Source: Flavobacterium sp.
GTDB lineage: Bacteria; Bacteroidota; Bacteroidia; Flavobacteriales; Flavobacteriaceae
Length of the DNA stretch: 18,016 nt
Reading direction: 5' to 3'
NCBI GenBank assembly: GCA_030150335.1
Contig: JASLGC010000166.1
Location: 1 to 18,016, forward strand
Part shown: positions 14,490 through 18,016 of the stretch, one piece after another
Numbering within the stretch: position 1 is the stretch's first letter
How the letters are laid out: the number at the start of each line of letters is the position of its first letter
Notes under the pieces: generated by a model
The model's input: only the letters and a program-made list of their open reading frames with translations
The model's database searches: none
What the model was told of the DNA's origin: nothing
Position numbers and translations under genes: made by a program

Positions 14490-15674
14490 TTATTTCACTG
14501 GTTTACAAAATCTTCTATTTGTCCATACTGCAAGGATAAAGTAAAAAATACATACAGCCCACATCTCTATAAATAGACTTTTCATTTCTGACAAAGATGC
14601 TCCAAATTGCGTTAATGCTACAAATCCTTGTGCTCCAGCTGTACTCGGAACAAACACTGCCACGATCTTTGCCCATGTAGGGAAAGCAATTGTAGGCCAT
14701 GAAACCCCTGAAAGCAATAACGTTGGAATTGAAAATATTGTAATTGTCATAATTGCATCTTCCCTTTTTCTGAATAGATTCACAAGTGCCATACCCATAA
14801 AAGTAACAGCTAAAATAAAAGGAATCAGAAAGACGATAATCTCAAATAACTTCCCTCTCTGTGGAAAAGTGAATATATGCATGACAACACATATTTCAAT
14901 CAATAATAAGGTCATTGAAATAATTAAATAAGTCAATGCTCTTCCCAGAGTTAAAAACACACTACCAAAGCGTCTGTTTGCAAAAGCAAATGTCTCCACA
15001 AACTTATTATGCTCTCGCATTGTTCCTCCTAAAATACCCATTCCAGATAATTGCAAAGTTTGCAGAGCAATTATAAAAACAACAGGAATTAAGAAAGTAG
15101 CATACCCCACATTGATATTATACAAGGGAGCTGCAGTTATATTAAATGGTCTTCTGGTAGCAACTGCCTGCTCCATAGGAATACCACTTGACATCATTTT
15201 ATTAACCTCTACTTGTCCATTAAACGTTCCTAATGCTTTCATAACAGCACCAATCGTTTGTTTGTAATACAACATATACGAAGCATCACAATAGGCAGAC
15301 ACATGAGGCATTAATCCCTTTTGTATATCCTTTCCAAAGTCCACAGGAATTACAATAATCCCTTTTACTTGTTCATTATTATATAATTCTTTAGCAGCAT
15401 CTAAACTTGTAGTATGATAAGCAATACTCAATTGAGGAGTAGCCTCTATCATTCTACTTACTTGCTGACTCAACTTCGAGTGGTCATTATCTACCACTGC
15501 TACAGGCAAGTCATTAAATGTTTCGTGAGAATACACATACGAGTAAAAGAAACCTACTAATAAAACTGAAATGATATAAGACATCACAATAGCTGAGTCT
15601 GCAAAAATCAGTTTAAACTCTTTTTTACACGCTTCGATAATTAAAGCAAAACTTTCTATAATACCCTTAAACAT
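14490..15674 (-). CDS. ABC-2 type transporter permease (second copy of the pair)
   Basis: The 394-residue protein belongs to the ABC2_membrane_3 / YhhJ-YbhR type: one N-terminal helix (about 27-48), a large extracytoplasmic domain of about 130-150 residues, then five or six helices in the C-terminal half. The external domain contains LPVAVVDNDHSKLSQQVSRM and GIIVIPVDFGKDIQKG, both characteristic of this family. SGMGILGGTMREHNKFVETF and LLLSGVSWPTIAFPTWAK are also visible. It overlaps the upstream permease gene by 8 bp and has an unusually strong Shine-Dalgarno sequence, suggesting translational coupling and a heterodimer. Such proteins normally need an ATP-binding subunit, and none is seen in the window. 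The substrate is unknown, probably a hydrophobic compound or drug. Confidence 0.9.
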   Translation of the reverse strand: MFKGIIESFALIIEACKKEFKLIFADSAIVMSYIISVLLVGFFYSYVYSHETFNDLPVAVVDNDHSKLSQQVSRMIEATPQLSIAYHTTSLDAAKELYNNEQVKGIIVIPVDFGKDIQKGLMPHVSAYCDASYMLYYKQTIGAVMKALGTFNGQVEVNKMMSSGIPMEQAVATRRPFNITAAPLYNINVGYATFLIPVVFIIALQTLQLSGMGILGGTMREHNKFVETFAFANRRFGSVFLTLGRALTYLIISMTLLLIEICVVMHIFTFPQRGKLFEIIVFLIPFILAVTFMGMALVNLFRKREDAIMTITIFSIPTLLLSGVSWPTIAFPTWAKIVAVFVPSTAGAQGFVALTQFGASLSEMKSLFIEMWAVCIFYFILAVWTNRRFCKPVK

Positions 15675-16833
15675 TATACCCTCCTCTCTTTAATTTATCA
15701 TAGTAAAATGGTATTCCAATAATACCCACACATACAAAAATAGCCAGTGTAATGACATACGTTTGTTGCACGCTATTATAGGCAAATCCTCTTACCACAT
15801 AATCCACAATAAAACGCATATAAGCATGAAATGGGAAAATATAATTGAACCCTCTAATAAAAGCACTCATCCCCTCTGGAGGAAACGTATATCCTGCAAA
15901 AGAGAAAGCTAATGCAGCATAAGAGCCTCCGATTGTAAGAGCAGTTCTCATACTAAACATTACTGATGCCAAGAAGAAAGCCATACTTTGACATACAACA
16001 ATGAAAGACAAGAAAAATAAGTTTATAATAAAGAAACTTCCATGAAATGGAATACCTATTTTATAATACAACAAGGCGTTCATAAAGAAACCGATGATAA
16101 AAAATATTATCGTATAAGGTAGAATCTTACCTAAGATAATTGTAAATATATTCCCATTTCCTTGTACCAATAATTCACGTCCTCTCTTGAATCTCAATAC
16201 AGAACCGAAAGCATAAATAGATACTACCATAATTACTATCTGAAATGCCATAGGCATAAAAGCAATAGTTAGGTAATACTCATAACTTGTATAAGGATTA
16301 TACAAAACATGTGAATCAGTACCCACAGGAGAAACCATAGTAACTGCTTGTTCAAGCATCGCTCCACCCTGTTGTAAAGTTTGTATACGCGCACCTGCAG
16401 CAAAAGCACCTGCTGTTAACTGAAAGTCACGTAATATCAAACCTGCTGGTAATAAATACTGTCCATTATAGTAACAAGTAATGTTTGTATAAACACTCTT
16501 TTGTACATTCTTTTGAAAATTTTTAGGAATAACAACCATTGCAAATGATTCACCCCTACGTACAGTTCCTTGTCCTTCGATTTCATCAGCAACTTCATAA
16601 GCAATTTTCATGGTAGAAGTTGATTCCAAAGTACGAGCAAACTGACGAGATAACTTACTCTTGTCTAAATCTAACAAAGTAATCGGCAAATCTCTTGAAA
16701 CCCCTTTTCCTAATAATGAAGCATAATAGATAAACAGTATTAAAGGGACTCCCAACATCAATACTAACAGCCTCGGACTCGTAAAAATCCTTGTACATTC
16801 TCCTTTAAATATGGACCAAAAACCCTTTTTCAC
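15667..16833 (-). CDS. ABC-2 type transporter permease (first copy of the pair)
   Basis: The 388-residue protein has the same architecture as its neighbour: an N-terminal cytoplasmic segment WSIFKGECTRIFTSPRLLVL leading into helix 1. A large external domain carries LPITLLDLDKSKLSRQFART and AMVVIPKNFQKNVQKSVYTN, and a C-terminal membrane part contains FRIGYNPYT-like spacing (here VLYNPYTSYEYYLTIAFMP), FKRGRELLVQGNG and FAGYTFPPEGM. The FPPEGM-containing segment is typical of ABC2_membrane_3 proteins. It starts 14 nt after the hlyD stop and overlaps the next permease by 8 bp. The two permeases are related and probably pair in the inner membrane to move substrate toward the HlyD and TolC components. 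Confidence 0.9.
   Translation of the reverse strand: MKKGFWSIFKGECTRIFTSPRLLVLMLGVPLILFIYYASLLGKGVSRDLPITLLDLDKSKLSRQFARTLESTSTMKIAYEVADEIEGQGTVRRGESFAMVVIPKNFQKNVQKSVYTNITCYYNGQYLLPAGLILRDFQLTAGAFAAGARIQTLQQGGAMLEQAVTMVSPVGTDSHVLYNPYTSYEYYLTIAFMPMAFQIVIMVVSIYAFGSVLRFKRGRELLVQGNGNIFTIILGKILPYTIIFFIIGFFMNALLYYKIGIPFHGSFFIINLFFLSFIVVCQSMAFFLASVMFSMRTALTIGGSYAALAFSFAGYTFPPEGMSAFIRGFNYIFPFHAYMRFIVDYVVRGFAYNSVQQTYVITLAIFVCVGIIGIPFYYDKLKRGGYNV
15679..15690 (-). promoter_or_regulatory. Strong Shine-Dalgarno at the permease overlap
   Basis: The minus strand reads AAGAGAGGAGGG ending 4 nt before the ATG at 15674. Other starts in this window show little or no Shine-Dalgarno, so this site stands out. 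It lies inside the end of the upstream permease gene and should drive reinitiation. Confidence 0.6.
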
Positions 16834-16847
16834 TTTATCTGTTTATT

Positions 16848-17837
16848 TTATTTCAAACTACTTTCTGATACTAATGCACTCATCCCTGGTCTTAAACCTT
16901 CAACTTTAGTTGTTGGGTATGCTTTAATTAGAAATGTTTTCATATCAAAATCTCCTTTTGCTTTTGTAGCACTCCAAGTAGCATAATCACCTTGAGCAGC
17001 AATATACTTAACTTCAAGTTCAATATTATCTTGTCCTAATGCAGGAATACTCACAGTAAACTTAGTATTCATTTTAAACTTAGGCATTAAGTCTTCTCTA
17101 ATATTAAAGTAAATCCATACGTCACTTAAATCAACTAAGTTAACTACAGGATATCCAGAGTTTACAATTTCACCTTTATTAGGCATGATTGTCAATATTT
17201 CCGCATTTTGAGGAGCTTTTACTTGTCCCTCACCTTGTAAGATTTTCACTTCTTCTACAGCAGCCATTGCTTGATGCACTTTAGCCATTGCAGCAGTCTT
17301 ATCCTCAACACGAGCACCTTTCAATGCCATTTGATATTGAGAATGAGCAGCCTTTTGAACCTCTTGAGCAGCTTTATATTGTGTGTAAGCCTCATCTCTT
17401 TTTTGAGCAGGCAACACCTTTTCATTAAACAGATTTTCAATACGAGCATACGTTTTTTCAGCAAGTTCAGCACCTACCTTAGCTTGTTGCCACATATTGA
17501 AAGCAGCTTGAATTTCTTCCTCACGAGCACCTTTTTGAGCTTTATCATCAAGTGCTTGAGCTGCCTTTTGAACAGACTCAGCTTGTGTTAGTTTAGCATC
17601 AATCTCAGGAGTACTAATTTGCAATAAAACTTGCCCTGCTTTTACTTGCTCTCCTTCTTTTACATAAATATCACTAATACGACCAGGAATCTTAGAAGCT
17701 ACATTAATTTGTGTTGCCTCAACCTGCCCTTGAATATAAGACTCTGTAGGAGCACTCATATACCAAAGTGATACTACCAAAATAACAACTATTACAACCA
17801 GCCCTACTATAGCGCTTACTATCTTATTTCTCTTCAT
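16848..17837 (-). CDS. HlyD/YbhG-family periplasmic adaptor (membrane fusion) protein
   Basis: The adaptor links an inner-membrane transporter to the TolC outer-membrane channel. The 329-residue product has one N-terminal membrane anchor (about residues 7-27). The first half of the lipoyl-like domain follows: QVEATQINVASKIPGRISDI, then VKEGEQVKAGQVLLQIS. A long alanine/lysine/glutamine-rich coiled-coil hairpin runs from about 80 to 200, with the twin KGAREEEIQAA and KGARVEDKTAAMAKV segments seen in YbhG-type adaptors. The second lipoyl half and beta-barrel contain GQVKAPQNAEILTIMPNKGE, SDVWIYFNIRED and GLRPGMSALVS. It lies 14 nt after tolC and 14 nt before the first permease, so all four genes form one operon. 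Confidence 0.93.
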   Translation of the reverse strand: MKRNKIVSAIVGLVVIVVILVVSLWYMSAPTESYIQGQVEATQINVASKIPGRISDIYVKEGEQVKAGQVLLQISTPEIDAKLTQAESVQKAAQALDDKAQKGAREEEIQAAFNMWQQAKVGAELAEKTYARIENLFNEKVLPAQKRDEAYTQYKAAQEVQKAAHSQYQMALKGARVEDKTAAMAKVHQAMAAVEEVKILQGEGQVKAPQNAEILTIMPNKGEIVNSGYPVVNLVDLSDVWIYFNIREDLMPKFKMNTKFTVSIPALGQDNIELEVKYIAAQGDYATWSATKAKGDFDMKTFLIKAYPTTKVEGLRPGMSALVSESSLK

Positions 17838-17851
17838 TTCTAAATCTTATA

Positions 17852-18016
17852 TTATTTTGTAAACTGTAAAAAATCATTGCTCAATCCTGTGAACTCAAAT
17901 AAAGAAGCTAATCCTACAGCATAATTAAAATGTGCCTGCAATTTCATCAACTTTACTCCAGATAACTTCATCTCTGCATCTACAACATCCGTAGATGTAG
18001 CAAATCCTTCAGAGAA
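17852..18016 (-). CDS. TolC family outer-membrane efflux protein (C-terminal fragment, cut by window edge)
   Basis: Only the last 54 codons are in the window; the frame continues beyond 18016. The fragment contains EGFATSTDVVDAEMKLSGVK followed by LMKLQAHFNYAVGLASLFEF. This matches the TolC/OEP C-terminal helix pattern: a G-[FY]-[AS]-T-S-x-[DE]-x-x-[DE]-A turn followed by a helix ending in a tyrosine-rich repeat such as YNYAVGLA. TolC-type proteins form trimeric outer-membrane and periplasmic tunnels. It lies 14 nt upstream of hlyD in the same orientation and is the first gene of the operon visible here. A regulator and the promoter would lie outside the window. Confidence 0.9.
   Translation of the reverse strand, partial: FSEGFATSTDVVDAEMKLSGVKLMKLQAHFNYAVGLASLFEFTGLSNDFLQFTK

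Noticed and set aside
15667..15674. Frameshift between the two permease genes
   Set aside because: Each has its own full-length architecture with an N-terminal helix and external domain, and the second has a strong ribosome-binding site; the 8-bp overlap is ordinary operon packing.
17271..17591. 106-codon + strand frame inside hlyD
   Set aside because: Antisense shadow of the coiled-coil coding region; the minus-strand frame has full family motifs.

Overview
The window looks like chromosomal DNA from a low-GC member of the Bacteroidota, most likely Flavobacteriaceae (Flavobacterium- or Myroides-like). The grounds are AT-rich codon use, promoter boxes of the flavobacterial TAnnTTTG type, few Shine-Dalgarno sequences, a CarB that stops near residue 950, and several small proteins that look typical of this family. 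The genus is inference; no rRNA or other phylogenetic marker is present. Most of the window is ordinary core or transport gene content separated by clear intrinsic terminators.

Layout. Positions 1-6204 (+ strand) carry rpmH (ribosomal protein L34), carB, rmuC and an mgtE-type Mg2+ channel, with intrinsic terminators after rpmH, carB and mgtE. Positions 6205-6968 hold no convincing gene; this 764-bp stretch has short repeats, perfect palindromes and a possible minus-strand promoter box. Next come a small predicted lipoprotein (-) and an fsr-like MFS exporter (-), then meaB (+). A short acidic conserved protein and a MATE exporter follow (both -, probably one transcript). Then come a small beta-barrel-like outer membrane protein (+), a tandem-repeat array, a PPK2-family kinase (-) and a divergent DUF6929-like gene (+). 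The right end is a minus-strand export operon: tolC (cut by the window edge), hlyD, and two overlapping ABC-2 permease genes. Three envelope efflux systems (MFS, MATE and the HlyD/TolC/ABC-2 set) lie within about 11 kb, but nothing shows that they act together.

The most unusual structure is the array at 12223-12639. The last ~63 nt of the ppk2 coding sequence plus ~42 nt of downstream DNA are present as four tandem ~105-bp units. Only the unit nearest the gene is the functional gene end. The other three still spell nearly the same C-terminal peptide and lie before the shared terminator, so the ppk2 mRNA should carry copies of its own end in its 3' UTR. An 8-bp word, ATATCTTC on the + strand, sits at every junction and at both ends. 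Second in interest is the 764-bp gene-free region. I see no complete, previously undescribed multi-gene system here.
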